Assembly: GCF_025200715.1 (NCBI RefSeq)
Contig: NZ_CP104144.1
Location: 1,674,001-1,738,000, forward strand
Direction: 5' to 3'
Origin: Rhizobium sullae
GTDB taxonomy: Bacteria; Pseudomonadota; Alphaproteobacteria; Rhizobiales; Rhizobiaceae
Length of the DNA stretch: 64,000 nt
Part shown: one piece after another, positions 1 through 8,790 of the stretch
How positions within the stretch are numbered: the stretch's first letter is position 1
How the letters are laid out: the number at the start of each line of letters is the position of its first letter
The notes under the pieces: model-generated
What the model was told of the DNA's origin: nothing
The model's database searches: none
What the model saw: only the letters and a program-made list of their open reading frames with translations
Made by a program: the position numbers and the translations under genes

Positions 1-314
1 TATGGGTTGTCGATCTGGGGCACGGTCGGCTCCTCGCGTTGTGCGTTAATCTGTTCGCACTCGCCAATCGAATGCCGTGAGCAAGTGTGGGCAAATGGCA
101 TCGCGAAGATATCGAACGATGATATCGCCGATACTTTAGGATCGCTCCCGAGACCTCTGGCCGACACGGGAGGAACTTTCCGTGGAAAGCGGTATGGAGA
201 ATGAGCAGGTGGCACCAGGTATTTCGGCATCTAAACACAACTTGCTCGGCTCCCCATTTGATCATAGACATTTTGAGAGATAGAGATTAATGTTGCTTTA
301 TCAGTTGGTTATCC
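1..314. other. Intergenic region, no gene recognised
   Basis: No reading frame here looks like a real protein; the short open frames lack a Shine-Dalgarno sequence and recognisable motifs. The stretch becomes AT-rich after about 255, as expected when approaching the abiE promoter. Confidence 0.5.
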
Positions 315-351
315 TTGACTTGTGTCCGAAACATGCATATTGATTCGGACA
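315..351 (+). promoter_or_regulatory. abiE promoter with inverted-repeat operator
   Basis: A TTGACT -35-like hexamer (315-320) is followed after 17 bases by TATTGA (338-343). Overlapping this is a perfect inverted repeat, TGTCCGAA (323-330) and TTCGGACA (344-351), with a 13-base spacer. The Shine-Dalgarno AGGAGA follows immediately. AbiEi antitoxins of other bacteria repress their own operon by binding inverted repeats in the promoter, so this is the expected operator; binding itself is inferred. Confidence 0.6.
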
Positions 352-362
352 GGAGAACATCC

Positions 363-959
363 ATGGAAGAAGTGAAGAGCATTATCAGCCAACGGCTTCG
401 CCGGGCACCTGCAGGCAAGATTGTGACCCCGAAGGAGTTCCTTTCCTTCGGGTCTCGAACTGCTGTTGACAAGACATTCAGTCGGCTTGCGGCAGCCGGG
501 AAGATTATCCGTGTAGCGCGAGGAATGTATGTAGCCCCTCAGGAAAGCGAGTTCGGCACTTACCCGCCGTCTGCCGAAAAAGTCGTCAGCTCGTACGGGA
601 AAATCACTGGCGAGAGGATCGTCCCCAGCGGAGCGAGGGCGGCCAATAATCTAGGCCTGACCACACAAGTACCTGTGGAAGAGCTTTTCCTCACAACCGG
701 AAAGGCAAGGACTCTGATGCTCGGACGCAGGAAGGTCTTCCTGAAACATGCCCCTTCCTGGCAGACGGCAATGCCGAACTCTAAGGCAGGTGAAGCTATC
801 AGGGCGATTGCACACATGGGCCCGCAGCGCGCAGCGTCCTTCGCAAAAGCGGTACGCAGCAAGCTGACCACCAGGGAGTGGGAGCAGGTTTCCAAGATGA
901 AGCCAAGCGTTCCTGCCTGGATGGTAAATGCAATCAACGAGGCGGAACTTGCCAACTAA
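363..959 (+). CDS. abiEi: AbiEi-type antitoxin, winged-helix repressor
   Basis: This is the antitoxin of a type IV AbiE toxin-antitoxin system, about 198 residues. The first 70 residues form the winged helix typical of AbiEi/DUF6088 proteins, with a K-x-F-S-R-L-A recognition-helix region and a G-x-Y-V turn. The C-terminal half is the part that in characterised AbiEi proteins gives antitoxicity. I chose the ATG at 363 because AGGAGA lies just upstream; the frame is open from 315 but those codons cover the promoter and operator. The gene overlaps the toxin gene by 32 bases, so the two are co-translated. Known AbiEi proteins neutralise AbiEii without a stable complex and also repress the operon. 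Confidence 0.82.
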   Translation: MEEVKSIISQRLRRAPAGKIVTPKEFLSFGSRTAVDKTFSRLAAAGKIIRVARGMYVAPQESEFGTYPPSAEKVVSSYGKITGERIVPSGARAANNLGLTTQVPVEELFLTTGKARTLMLGRRKVFLKHAPSWQTAMPNSKAGEAIRAIAHMGPQRAASFAKAVRSKLTTREWEQVSKMKPSVPAWMVNAINEAELAN

Positions 960-1956
960 TTTTCTTGAATTGGACTGGAATGCCCAGGAACGGGCGCTCA
1001 GTTTCGCCTCGAATGAACTCAATCAGGCTCCGCACATCCTGGAGAAGGACGTGATGGTCGTATGGGTTCTCAACGCCGTTTTCAGGTCGAACTTCGGTGA
1101 GGCGCTGTCATTCAAGGGCGGCACGTCGCTGTCAAAGGCATACGGTTTGATTGACAGATTTTCGGAAGATGTGGATTTAACCTATGACATCCGGCGCTTC
1201 CTTCCGGGGATGAATTTCGACGAGGATGGGATTCCGCCGAGCAGGAGTCAGCAGAGCAAGCTGACAAAGGCGGTGCGCGAGAAGCTCCCGGAGTGGATTC
1301 GCAATGACCTGTCGCCTGTCCTTGAAGAAGCTATAGCGAAGGACGGGCTTCGCGCCAAGCTTGTGCAGACGACCGAGGAGACTCTCAATGTGGATTTCGA
1401 AAGCCATTTCTCGGGCCACAGCTACGTCCGTTCATCGGTGCTTCTGGAATTTGGCGCTCGCTCTACCGGCGAGCCAACAATTTCGAAGAATATCGAGTGT
1501 TATGCTCAGCACACAATTCCCAAAGTGGCCTTTCCGACCGCCACTGTGCGGACCATGAGGGTCGAGCGGACGTTCTGGGAGAAGGCAACAGCAGCGCACG
1601 TCTACAGTTTGCAGGAGAACCTAAAGAAGGACAGGTTCTCGCGCCATTGGCACGACCTCCACTACATCTTCAAGTCTCCCCACTGGGAGGTTGTTCGAAA
1701 CGACAAGGAGATCGCAAAGAAGGTTGCGGTACATAAATCGTTCTTCTTCGCCGAAAAGGACAAGGGCGGGGCCTTTATTAATTATAAGGCGGCCGTGGAG
1801 GGCAATATTAGGATCATTCCCGACGGTTCAGCTCTCAAAGAGCTTCGCGACGACTACAGAATGATGCAGGTGAGCCAGATCGTTCGCGAAGGTGCGCCGT
1901 CTTTTGACGAAATTCTCGAAAGCTGTGCCGTGATGGAGCGCGAGCTAAACATTTAA
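928..1956 (+). CDS. abiEii: AbiEii nucleotidyltransferase toxin
   Basis: A 342-residue member of the AbiEii/AbiGii (DUF1814) nucleotidyltransferase family. The polymerase-beta-like core is visible: GGTSLSK at residues 64-70 and SEDVDL at 79-84, the latter giving the metal-binding acidic pair. Further on are the family's TFWEK motif and an R-H-W-H-D-L motif. Characterised members use a nucleotide, GTP in the streptococcal AbiEii and CTP for the related MenA which modifies tRNA acceptor stems, and stop growth until the antitoxin acts. Many AbiE systems give abortive phage immunity. The frame is intact, so the pair may be functional. An IS110 copy lies directly downstream. The start at 928 has only a weak ribosome-binding site, consistent with translational coupling to abiEi. 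Confidence 0.85.
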   Translation: MQSTRRNLPTNFLELDWNAQERALSFASNELNQAPHILEKDVMVVWVLNAVFRSNFGEALSFKGGTSLSKAYGLIDRFSEDVDLTYDIRRFLPGMNFDEDGIPPSRSQQSKLTKAVREKLPEWIRNDLSPVLEEAIAKDGLRAKLVQTTEETLNVDFESHFSGHSYVRSSVLLEFGARSTGEPTISKNIECYAQHTIPKVAFPTATVRTMRVERTFWEKATAAHVYSLQENLKKDRFSRHWHDLHYIFKSPHWEVVRNDKEIAKKVAVHKSFFFAEKDKGGAFINYKAAVEGNIRIIPDGSALKELRDDYRMMQVSQIVREGAPSFDEILESCAVMERELNI

Positions 1957-1959
1957 GCG

Positions 1960-1974
1960 GCAGCGGATCGCTGC
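1960..1974 (+). terminator. Short hairpin after abiEii
   Basis: GCAGCG, a 3-base loop, then CGCTGC form a perfect six-pair stem four bases after the abiEii stop codon. No U-run follows, so termination here would be weak or Rho-assisted. Confidence 0.3.
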
Positions 1975-2253
1975 GATACCGAGGATCAAGCCCCAGTGCG
2001 GGTAACCGATTGGTGGCAGTTGCTACCCAACGGGTGAGGAACGGCAGTCCGCCTGTGGCAGGAGAAACAGCGGAGCGCTATGATCGGCGGCGGAGGGAGT
2101 GGCCGTCCGGTATTTGGTGGCTCTACCCCGTTACCTAACGTGGCCCATGGGCTCTTGCGGACTTGAAAGTGGTGACGTCACGCGGCGATCCCGATTAGGA
2201 AATTGATGTGTTGCGCAGCCCCGCCCTCCAGCTTCGTAAAGGAGGAGCATACC
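1975..2253 (+). ncRNA. IS110 left-end noncoding region, candidate bridge RNA
   Basis: About 280 bases without a gene lie between the AbiE stop and the IS110 transposase start. IS110-group elements encode a structured bridge RNA in the noncoding end 5' of the recombinase that specifies target and donor DNA. Local self-complementarity is present, for example GGGTA pairing with TACCC around 2000-2025 and the palindrome GCCCATGGGC near 2140-2150. Placement by position and element type only; boundaries and loops were not determined. Confidence 0.25.
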
Positions 2254-3617
2254 ATGACGCGCAAATGCCAACCCCGCCGGAGGCAAAAGCTCGCCCCGGT
2301 CCATGCCCATGCAGCCGCCATTGACATCGGCGCCACCATACACGTAGCGGCGGTCTCGCCCCAATGCGATCCGGAGCCGGTGCGCACGTTCGGAACCTTC
2401 ACGGCCGACCTGCATCGCCTCGCCGACTGGTTCGCGCAGTGTGGGATCGAGACGGTGGCGATGGAGTCGACCGGAGTGTACTGGATTCCGATCTTCGAAA
2501 TTCTCGAGCAGCGCGGGTTTGAAGTGATCCTGGTCAATGCCCGCGAGGCCAAGCAGGTTCCGGGCCGCAAGAGCGATGTCTCCGATGCCGAATGGCTTCA
2601 GCGCCTGCACGAATACGGATTGCTGCGGGCCAGCTTCCGGCCCGCCGGCGAGATCGCGACGCTGCGGAGCTATCTGCGCCAGCGCGAGCGGTTGCTCGAT
2701 GCGGCGGCCGTCCACATCCAGCACATGCAAAAAGCGTTGACCGAGATGAACCTCCAACTCCATCACGTCGTTGCTGACGTGACGGGCGCCACCGGACTGC
2801 GCATTATCGGGGCCTTGGTGGCAGGCGAGCGCGACCCGGACAAGTTGGCCACCCTCCGTGATCCGCATTGCAAAGCTTCGGCCGAGGTCATTCGGGCGGC
2901 GCTGGTCGGCAACGACCGGGAGGAGCATATCTTCGCCTTGGCGCAGGCGCTGGAGCTGTACGAGGTCTACCAGGCCAAGGTGGCCGTGTGCGATGAGCGG
3001 ATCGCAGTGGTTCTGGAGCGCATGAAGGACGCCCGTTGACGCCGTTGGCGGCGCTGCCGCAATCCCGCTACAAGCGACCAAAGGCCAATGAGCCGGGGTT
3101 CCCGGTGCGCGAGGCACTGCATGCGATCCTCGGCATCGACCTGACGCAAATCCACGGTGTCGGGCCGTACTTGGCGCTAAAGGTGGTCAGCGAGTGCGGC
3201 ACCGACCTCTCCGCCTGGCCGAGCGCCAAGCACTTCACCTCCTGGTTGAGCCTGGCTCCGCACAACAAGATCTCCGGGGGCAAGGTGCTGTCGTCGCGCA
3301 CGCGCCGCTCCGGCTGTCGGGTGGCGGCGCTGCTGCGGCTGGCCGCAACCGCGGTGGGGCGCACTCCGACGGCGCTTGGAGCCTTTTATCGCCGCTTGGC
3401 GTCCCGTATCGGCAAGGCCAAAGCCGTCACCGCGACGGCGCGCAAGATCGCCGTCCTCTTATACAACGCCCTGCGTCACCACATCGACTATGCCGATCCG
3501 GGTGCCTCCTCCTATGAGGAGCGCTATCGTCAACGGGTTCTCAGCAATGTCCGACGTCGGGCCAAATCGCTTGGGTATGTGCTACAGCCCGCCCCAACCG
3601 AGGTGGCTGTTTCTTAG
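2254..3617 (+). pseudogene. IS110-family transposase split by a frameshift
   Basis: The first part (2254-3039, 261 residues) is the RuvC-like DEDD domain of an IS110 recombinase: D in AAIDIGA, E in AMESTGVYW and the D-x-x-D of KSDVSDAEW are all present. The second part (frame of 3036-3617) holds the Transposase_20 domain with the IHGVGPYLAL helix-hairpin-helix and the S-x-G-x-K region that carries the catalytic serine. The two halves join end to end in sequence but lie in different frames, so a one-base indel near 3030-3038 separates them. No slippery heptamer is visible, so I favour a mutation over programmed frameshifting. Both halves remain well conserved, suggesting recent inactivation. 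The start follows a strong GGAGGAG. Confidence 0.85.
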
Positions 3618-3822
3618 GAATTCCGGACGATTGCGGTGCCGACGATCACCATGGAAGGCGATGCGAACAGGGCACTCGAATGCGGCGATAATCCTGCCAC
3701 GATGCAAGTGTCATGGCCTCCAAACTGAGCGCCGGCTTCGGCCTCGCACTTGACCTCGCGACTGTCAAAATTCGGTCCTATCGGGTGGTTAGCCTCGGAT
3801 GCTCCAAACCGGAGGTATCGAG

Positions 3823-4701
3823 TTGCCAATCGACCCCCTGATAGGCAGCGGAAGCGTGAGGAGCCGGCGCGAGCATATCAGCACCCGCGAGGCATTACGC
3901 TGGCACGACAGTAGTTTCGTCTTCGAGACCGCCGATTGGCGGAGCGAGGAAACCGAACTCGAATGGGCTGCGGACTACCATCTGTTTATTCTTACGAATT
4001 ACGGGTCGACGAGGGTCACGCAGGTGCGTGGTGCAGGACAGCTTGCGTTCGAAGGCCGGGACAAGCCCGGCGCCCTATCCTTCGTTCCAGCAGGCGTCGA
4101 TCGCCGATGCAGCTATAAGTCAGCCGATCTCAATTATTCCGCTCTGTGGCTGAAGCCCGATCTCTTGAAAGAATGGTACCTGCCTCTACCGCCCGACAGG
4201 CTGACCATCAATGGTCACGATCCGGTGATCGCTGCGATCATGGTGGCCTTGCGCGATGAAACGCTGAGCGGCGAAATACCTGATTTAGCCTATGTCGAAC
4301 AGGCCGCGCGGATGATGATGCACCGGCTGTCGCATCTCGACCGACAAAGCCGTCCCGATGCCGGGAGGCTTTCACGGCGGGTGCTTTCCGCCGTCGATGA
4401 TTATATCCGCTCCCATATCGGCCGGAACATCTCCTTGTCCGACCTGTCCCTAGTGACTGGCATTCCGGTTGATACCTTCGCCCGGCGGTTCAAGGCGACA
4501 ACCGGTTACACACCCTATGCCTGGATCCTGGAAATGCGCGTGAGATGCCTGACAGACCGGCTGCGCGAAAAGGACGTCGATCTCGGCTCCCTTTCGGCGG
4601 AGCTTGGCTTCTCGAGCCAGAGCCATATGACCAATACCTTCCGCCGGATGCGGGGAATCACCCCATCCCGCTATCGCCGTCAATTTCTGTCGGATTCGTG
4701 A
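3823..4701 (+). CDS. AraC-family transcriptional regulator
   Basis: About 292 residues from the TTG at 3823, which has a perfect GGAGGT six bases upstream (3811-3816); an ATG at 3799 opens the same frame but would place that site inside the gene. The N-terminal part resembles the cupin-like AraC-binding-like domain. The C-terminal 100 residues hold the two AraC helix-turn-helix motifs, ending in SAELGFSSQSHMTNTFRR and GITPSRYRR, the usual signature. It lies 81 bases upstream of paoABC in the same orientation, so control of that operon, perhaps in response to an aldehyde or aromatic compound, is a fair inference. No inducer can be read from the sequence. Confidence 0.85.
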   Translation: MPIDPLIGSGSVRSRREHISTREALRWHDSSFVFETADWRSEETELEWAADYHLFILTNYGSTRVTQVRGAGQLAFEGRDKPGALSFVPAGVDRRCSYKSADLNYSALWLKPDLLKEWYLPLPPDRLTINGHDPVIAAIMVALRDETLSGEIPDLAYVEQAARMMMHRLSHLDRQSRPDAGRLSRRVLSAVDDYIRSHIGRNISLSDLSLVTGIPVDTFARRFKATTGYTPYAWILEMRVRCLTDRLREKDVDLGSLSAELGFSSQSHMTNTFRRMRGITPSRYRRQFLSDS

Positions 4702-4782
4702 TAATCGCCCGGAAACCTGCAAGAAAGAGGACGATCCGCATCCCAACTTCGCTTTCGTCGCACTTGATCGAAGGAGTTTTGG

Positions 4783-5442
4783 ATGACGCCGAAGTGCCCA
4801 GCAGATCACCCTGCTGTTTTGGAGACGACCCGCCGGGATCTGCTTCTGGCGAGCGGTGCGGCTGCCGTTGCCACTGCCTTTCCACCTGGAGTGAACCAGC
4901 TTCATGCGCAGGAGGCATCGCAGGCGTTTGAACCCATACCGCTCAGGCTGTCGGTCAACGCCAATCCCGTTGAACTGACTGTCGATCCGCGCATGAGCCT
5001 TCTCGACATGCTGCGGGAAGAGCTCGGCCTGACCGGGACCAAGAAAGGCTGCGACCATGGCCAATGCGGCGCCTGTACGATTCTTCTCAACGGCCGCCGC
5101 GTTAACGCATGCCTGACGCTTGCCGTCATGCATGAAGGCGACGAGGTTCGAACGATCGAGGGGGTCGGCGAACCGGGCAAGCTGCATCCTCTGCAGATGG
5201 CTTTCGTGGCGCGCGACGGCTACCAATGCGGCTATTGCACGCCCGGCCAGATCTGCTCGGCGCTCGGCATGATCGAGGAGGCAAAGCAGGGCTGGCCGAG
5301 CCACGTCAGCGCCGATGTCGCACAGCGCGATATTGCACTCACTGAAGCCGAGATCCGCGAACGCATGAGCGGCAATATCTGTCGCTGCGCCGCCTACCCC
5401 AACATCGTCGCGGCCATTCGCGACGTGGCAGTGGAGGCTTGA
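4783..5442 (+). CDS. paoA: Aldehyde oxidoreductase 2Fe-2S subunit
   Basis: Small iron-sulfur subunit of a periplasmic xanthine-oxidase-family aldehyde oxidoreductase (PaoABC/YagTSR type), 219 residues. A Tat signal with [10 protein letters not shown] and an alanine-rich core precedes cleavage near residue 42. The plant-type cluster is bound by [11 protein letters not shown] and a later cysteine in VNACL; the second cluster by [11 protein letters not shown] and [11 protein letters not shown]. The partner subunits are normally carried out through Tat by this signal. GAAGGAG precedes the ATG. The stop is one base from paoB, so the three genes form an operon, probably under the AraC regulator upstream. 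In E. coli the complex detoxifies aromatic aldehydes. Confidence 0.9.
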   Translation: MTPKCPADHPAVLETTRRDLLLASGAAAVATAFPPGVNQLHAQEASQAFEPIPLRLSVNANPVELTVDPRMSLLDMLREELGLTGTKKGCDHGQCGACTILLNGRRVNACLTLAVMHEGDEVRTIEGVGEPGKLHPLQMAFVARDGYQCGYCTPGQICSALGMIEEAKQGWPSHVSADVAQRDIALTEAEIRERMSGNICRCAAYPNIVAAIRDVAVEA

Positions 5443-5443
5443 G

Positions 5444-6430
5444 ATGCGAGCCTTTACCTACGAACGCGCGGCTGACGTCGCCGCCGCCTGCGCGTCGGTG
5501 GCTGGCGATCCCGACGCCAGGTTCATCAGCGGTGGAACCAACCTGCTGGATCTTATGAAACTCGGCGTCGAGCGGCCCGCTCATATCGTCGATATCAGCC
5601 GTCTGGACCTGAAGGATATTACGCAGACGCCGGACGGCGGTCTGAAGATCGGTGCGCAGGCGTTAAACAGCGATGTTGCCGCCAACCGGCGCGTGCGGGA
5701 GCGCTATCCACTGCTTGCCCAGGCATTGCTTACGGGTGCCTCCGGCCAGATCCGCAACAAAGCGACGACCGGCGGCAATCTTCTCCAGCGCACCCGCTGC
5801 CCCTATTTCTATGACACGCGGATGTCCTGCAATAAAAGGTCCCCCGGGGCAGGCTGCGCTGCGCTTGAAGGCCTGAACCGCAACCATGCCATACTGGGCG
5901 CCAGCCAGTCCTGCATCGCCACGCATCCCTCCGACATGGCCGTTGCCCTGACAGCGCTCGGAGCCAGCATCGAAATCGCCGGCAACCGAACGGAGCGGCG
6001 GACCTTGCCTGTCGGCGATCTTCATCGCCTCCCCGGCCAGACCCCTGATGTTGAGAACAACCTTGAGCACGGCGAAATGATCACCGCCGTGATGCTTCCG
6101 CCGCCGCCTGCGGGCCGTCAGCTCTACCGGAAAGTGCGCGACCGTGCGTCCTATGCCTTCGCTTTGGTTTCTGTCGCGGCCATTGTGGCCACCCAGGACA
6201 ATCGGATTGCCTCCGGACGCATCGCACTGGGCGGCGTTGCACCAAAACCCTGGCGGACAGAAGAGGCGGAAAAAACCATGGGCGGCCAGCCGCTTACGAA
6301 GGAAACTTACGATTCCGCAGCAGGTGTCCTGCTTCAGGGCGCACAGGGCTACGGACACAATGATTTCAAGATCGAACTGGCCAGGCGAACGCTGCGCCAG
6401 ACCCTGGCGGCTTCAGTCGGTCAAGCTTGA
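5444..6430 (+). CDS. paoB: Aldehyde oxidoreductase FAD subunit
   Basis: FAD-binding subunit, 328 residues, of the molybdopterin dehydrogenase family. The pyrophosphate-binding loop [12 protein letters not shown] is near residue 28, and [10 protein letters not shown] is the second FAD signature. Between them and [11 protein letters not shown] lies a cysteine-bearing insertion (RCPYFYD, MSCNKR, GAGCAAL) which in E. coli PaoB carries an extra 4Fe-4S cluster; the cysteines are kept here. It passes electrons from the 2Fe-2S clusters of PaoA to an outside acceptor. There is no signal peptide, so export as a complex with PaoA is expected. Nine bases separate it from paoC. Confidence 0.9.
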   Translation: MRAFTYERAADVAAACASVAGDPDARFISGGTNLLDLMKLGVERPAHIVDISRLDLKDITQTPDGGLKIGAQALNSDVAANRRVRERYPLLAQALLTGASGQIRNKATTGGNLLQRTRCPYFYDTRMSCNKRSPGAGCAALEGLNRNHAILGASQSCIATHPSDMAVALTALGASIEIAGNRTERRTLPVGDLHRLPGQTPDVENNLEHGEMITAVMLPPPPAGRQLYRKVRDRASYAFALVSVAAIVATQDNRIASGRIALGGVAPKPWRTEEAEKTMGGQPLTKETYDSAAGVLLQGAQGYGHNDFKIELARRTLRQTLAASVGQA

Positions 6431-6439
6431 GGACCATTC

Positions 6440-8686
6440 ATGACACAGACAAGCCAATCGCAAAATAGGTCGTTCATCGGACAACCGATGAACCGGATCG
6501 ATGGTCCTCTCAAGGTGAGCGGCCGCGCGACCTATGCCTACGAGCAGCCGCACGGCGAGCCACTTTACGGCGTGCTTCTCGGTGCCAGTATCGGCAAGGG
6601 CCGGATCGCCAGGCTTTCCGTTGCGGCAGCCGAGGCCACGCCCGGCGTGCATCTCGTCATGACCCACCGCAACGCGCCTGCCCAGGCGCCGTTCGGTGAG
6701 CCGACCGTCCGGCCGGGCGTTCAGCGTCCCCGGCCGGTCGTCTTCCAACCGGAGGTCCGCTATTTCGATGAGCCGGTAGCGCTCGTCGTTGCAGAAAGCT
6801 TTGAGATCGCCCGGGCGGCGACAGAGCAGATCGAGATCGAATATCGCGAAGCGGGCGGAACTTTCAGCCTCGACGACGCGCGCGAGGCCATCTACGCGCC
6901 GGCGATGGCCAATGCCGGTCTTGCCACCGACAGCGTGCTCGGCGATCCCGACGGCGCATTTGCCGCGGCACCTGTCAAATTCGATCAGACCTACACGAAC
7001 GCCTTCGAGCACCATGCGCCGATGGAGCCGCATGCCGCGCATGCAATCTGGGACGGCGATCAAGTGACGATCTACACCTCCGCGCAAACCCCGGCGCAGA
7101 TCAAGGATGGCGTTTCCAACACGCTGCAGATTCCGCCCGAAAACGTTCGCGTCATCTCGCCGTTCATCGGCGGCGGCTTCGGTTCTAAGCTGATCGCGCA
7201 TGCCGAAATTATCTCGGCCGTGCTCGCCGCCCGGATGCTGAACCGCCCGGTGAAGGTGGCGCTGACGCGCCAGCAGATGTTTGCCAATGCCGGTCACCGG
7301 CCGATGTTCGAACAGCGCTTCCGCATCGCTGCCGACACCGGCGGACGGCTCATCTCCTTCAGCCATGATTCACTATGCACAACGTCGCGTTTCGAAGAAT
7401 TCGCCGAACAGGCGGCCACCGCCTACCGGAGCATGTATGAGGCTCCCAATCGGGCGACACGCCACCGTCTAGCTCCGCTTGATATCAATCGCGGGGAATG
7501 GATGCGCGCACCGGGTGAAGCACCCGGACTGTTGGCGGGCGAATGCGCCATCGACGAATTGGCAGAGCAACTCGGTATCGACCCGATCGAATTCAGGATC
7601 CGCAACGAACCGGAGCGCGACCCCGAACGCGACGTCCCCTTTTCGACCCGGGGTCTGGTGCAGTGCATGCGGGAAGGTGCTCAACGTTTCGGCTGGAACA
7701 GGCGCGTCGCCAAACCGGCAAGCGTGATGGAAGGCCGCAAGCTAATCGGCATCGGCATGTCGGCCGCCATCCGCCCGAACCTGATCGGGCCGGGCGCCTG
7801 CCGCGTCATGATCCATGCCGACGGGCGCCTGACCGTCGAACTCGACATGACGGATATCGGTACCGGCACCTACACGATCCTCGCGCAGATCGCCGCCGAC
7901 AGCATGGGCCTTCCCATCGACCGCGTCGGGGTCGCGCTCGGTGATACCCGATTTCCGAAAACCTCCGGTTCCGGCGGCTCGTGGGGATCAGGCAGCACGG
8001 GGGCGGCGCTTCATGATGCATGCCGTCTTCTCAAGGAACAAATCACCACTGCCGCACGCGCGATGTCCAATTCGCCTCTCTTCGGTGCGAATGCCGAAAA
8101 CGCCCTCTTTTCGGGGAGCCGCGTCACGATCGGCGATCGGAGTGCTGCTCTGACCGAAATCCTCACCGTGGTCGCACCGAAGGGTCTGTCGGCGGAAGGC
8201 AAGGTCGAACGTGGGCAGGCGCTTAAAGACTTTTCCCAGCATACCTACGGCGCGCATTTCGCCGAGGTTTCCGTTGATGCGGATACTGGCGAAATCCGGT
8301 TGCGCAGGATGCTCGGCGTTTTTGCCGCAGGGCGGATCCTCAACCCGAAAACCGCACGCTCCCAGATTATCGGCGGCATGATCTGGGGCGTCGGTGCGGC
8401 CTTGATGGAAGAAGGCGGGCTCGATCCGCGTTACGGCAACTTCCTCTACAGCGATCTCGCCAACTACCACGTGCCGGTCCAAGCGGACATTCAAGACATC
8501 GACGCCGTCTTCCTCGACGAATATGACGACAAATCCAACGTCTTCGGATCCAAGGGCATCGGAGAGCTCGGCATCTGCGGAGCCGGTGCGGCTTTGGCAA
8601 ACGCTGTTTACAACGCGACCGGATCGCGTATCCGCTCGTTTCCGATCACCGTCGAGAAGGTGCTGCCCGGATTGCCGGATGCTTAA
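6440..8686 (+). CDS. paoC: Aldehyde oxidoreductase molybdenum subunit
   Basis: Large catalytic subunit, 748 residues, binding molybdenum cofactor (the cytosine dinucleotide form in the E. coli enzyme). GGGFGSK and GSGGSWGSGSTGAAL are cofactor-binding loops, and GSKGIGELG near the C-terminus supplies the conserved catalytic glutamate. The first residues, beginning IGQPMNRIDGPLKVSGRATYAYE, match the family's N-terminal hammerhead domain without any signal, as expected for a subunit exported with PaoA. The complex should oxidise aldehydes to carboxylic acids in the periplasm. E. coli has a fourth gene, paoD, for cofactor insertion; no such XdhC-like gene follows here, so it must be supplied from elsewhere. 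Confidence 0.9.
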   Translation: MTQTSQSQNRSFIGQPMNRIDGPLKVSGRATYAYEQPHGEPLYGVLLGASIGKGRIARLSVAAAEATPGVHLVMTHRNAPAQAPFGEPTVRPGVQRPRPVVFQPEVRYFDEPVALVVAESFEIARAATEQIEIEYREAGGTFSLDDAREAIYAPAMANAGLATDSVLGDPDGAFAAAPVKFDQTYTNAFEHHAPMEPHAAHAIWDGDQVTIYTSAQTPAQIKDGVSNTLQIPPENVRVISPFIGGGFGSKLIAHAEIISAVLAARMLNRPVKVALTRQQMFANAGHRPMFEQRFRIAADTGGRLISFSHDSLCTTSRFEEFAEQAATAYRSMYEAPNRATRHRLAPLDINRGEWMRAPGEAPGLLAGECAIDELAEQLGIDPIEFRIRNEPERDPERDVPFSTRGLVQCMREGAQRFGWNRRVAKPASVMEGRKLIGIGMSAAIRPNLIGPGACRVMIHADGRLTVELDMTDIGTGTYTILAQIAADSMGLPIDRVGVALGDTRFPKTSGSGGSWGSGSTGAALHDACRLLKEQITTAARAMSNSPLFGANAENALFSGSRVTIGDRSAALTEILTVVAPKGLSAEGKVERGQALKDFSQHTYGAHFAEVSVDADTGEIRLRRMLGVFAAGRILNPKTARSQIIGGMIWGVGAALMEEGGLDPRYGNFLYSDLANYHVPVQADIQDIDAVFLDEYDDKSNVFGSKGIGELGICGAGAALANAVYNATGSRIRSFPITVEKVLPGLPDA

Positions 8687-8790
8687 CGTTGGGCCAGGCG
8701 TTTTCAGCAGAAATCGTAAATCAATCCTGGGAAGGTTGTTTTAGTAACAGATAAACTTTTTGAGTGCATGGTCCCATGAGAGGGCGGGCC

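Noticed and set aside
4450..5304. 284-codon minus-strand frame over the AraC/paoA boundary
   Set aside because: It spans two well-supported plus-strand genes and has no domain.
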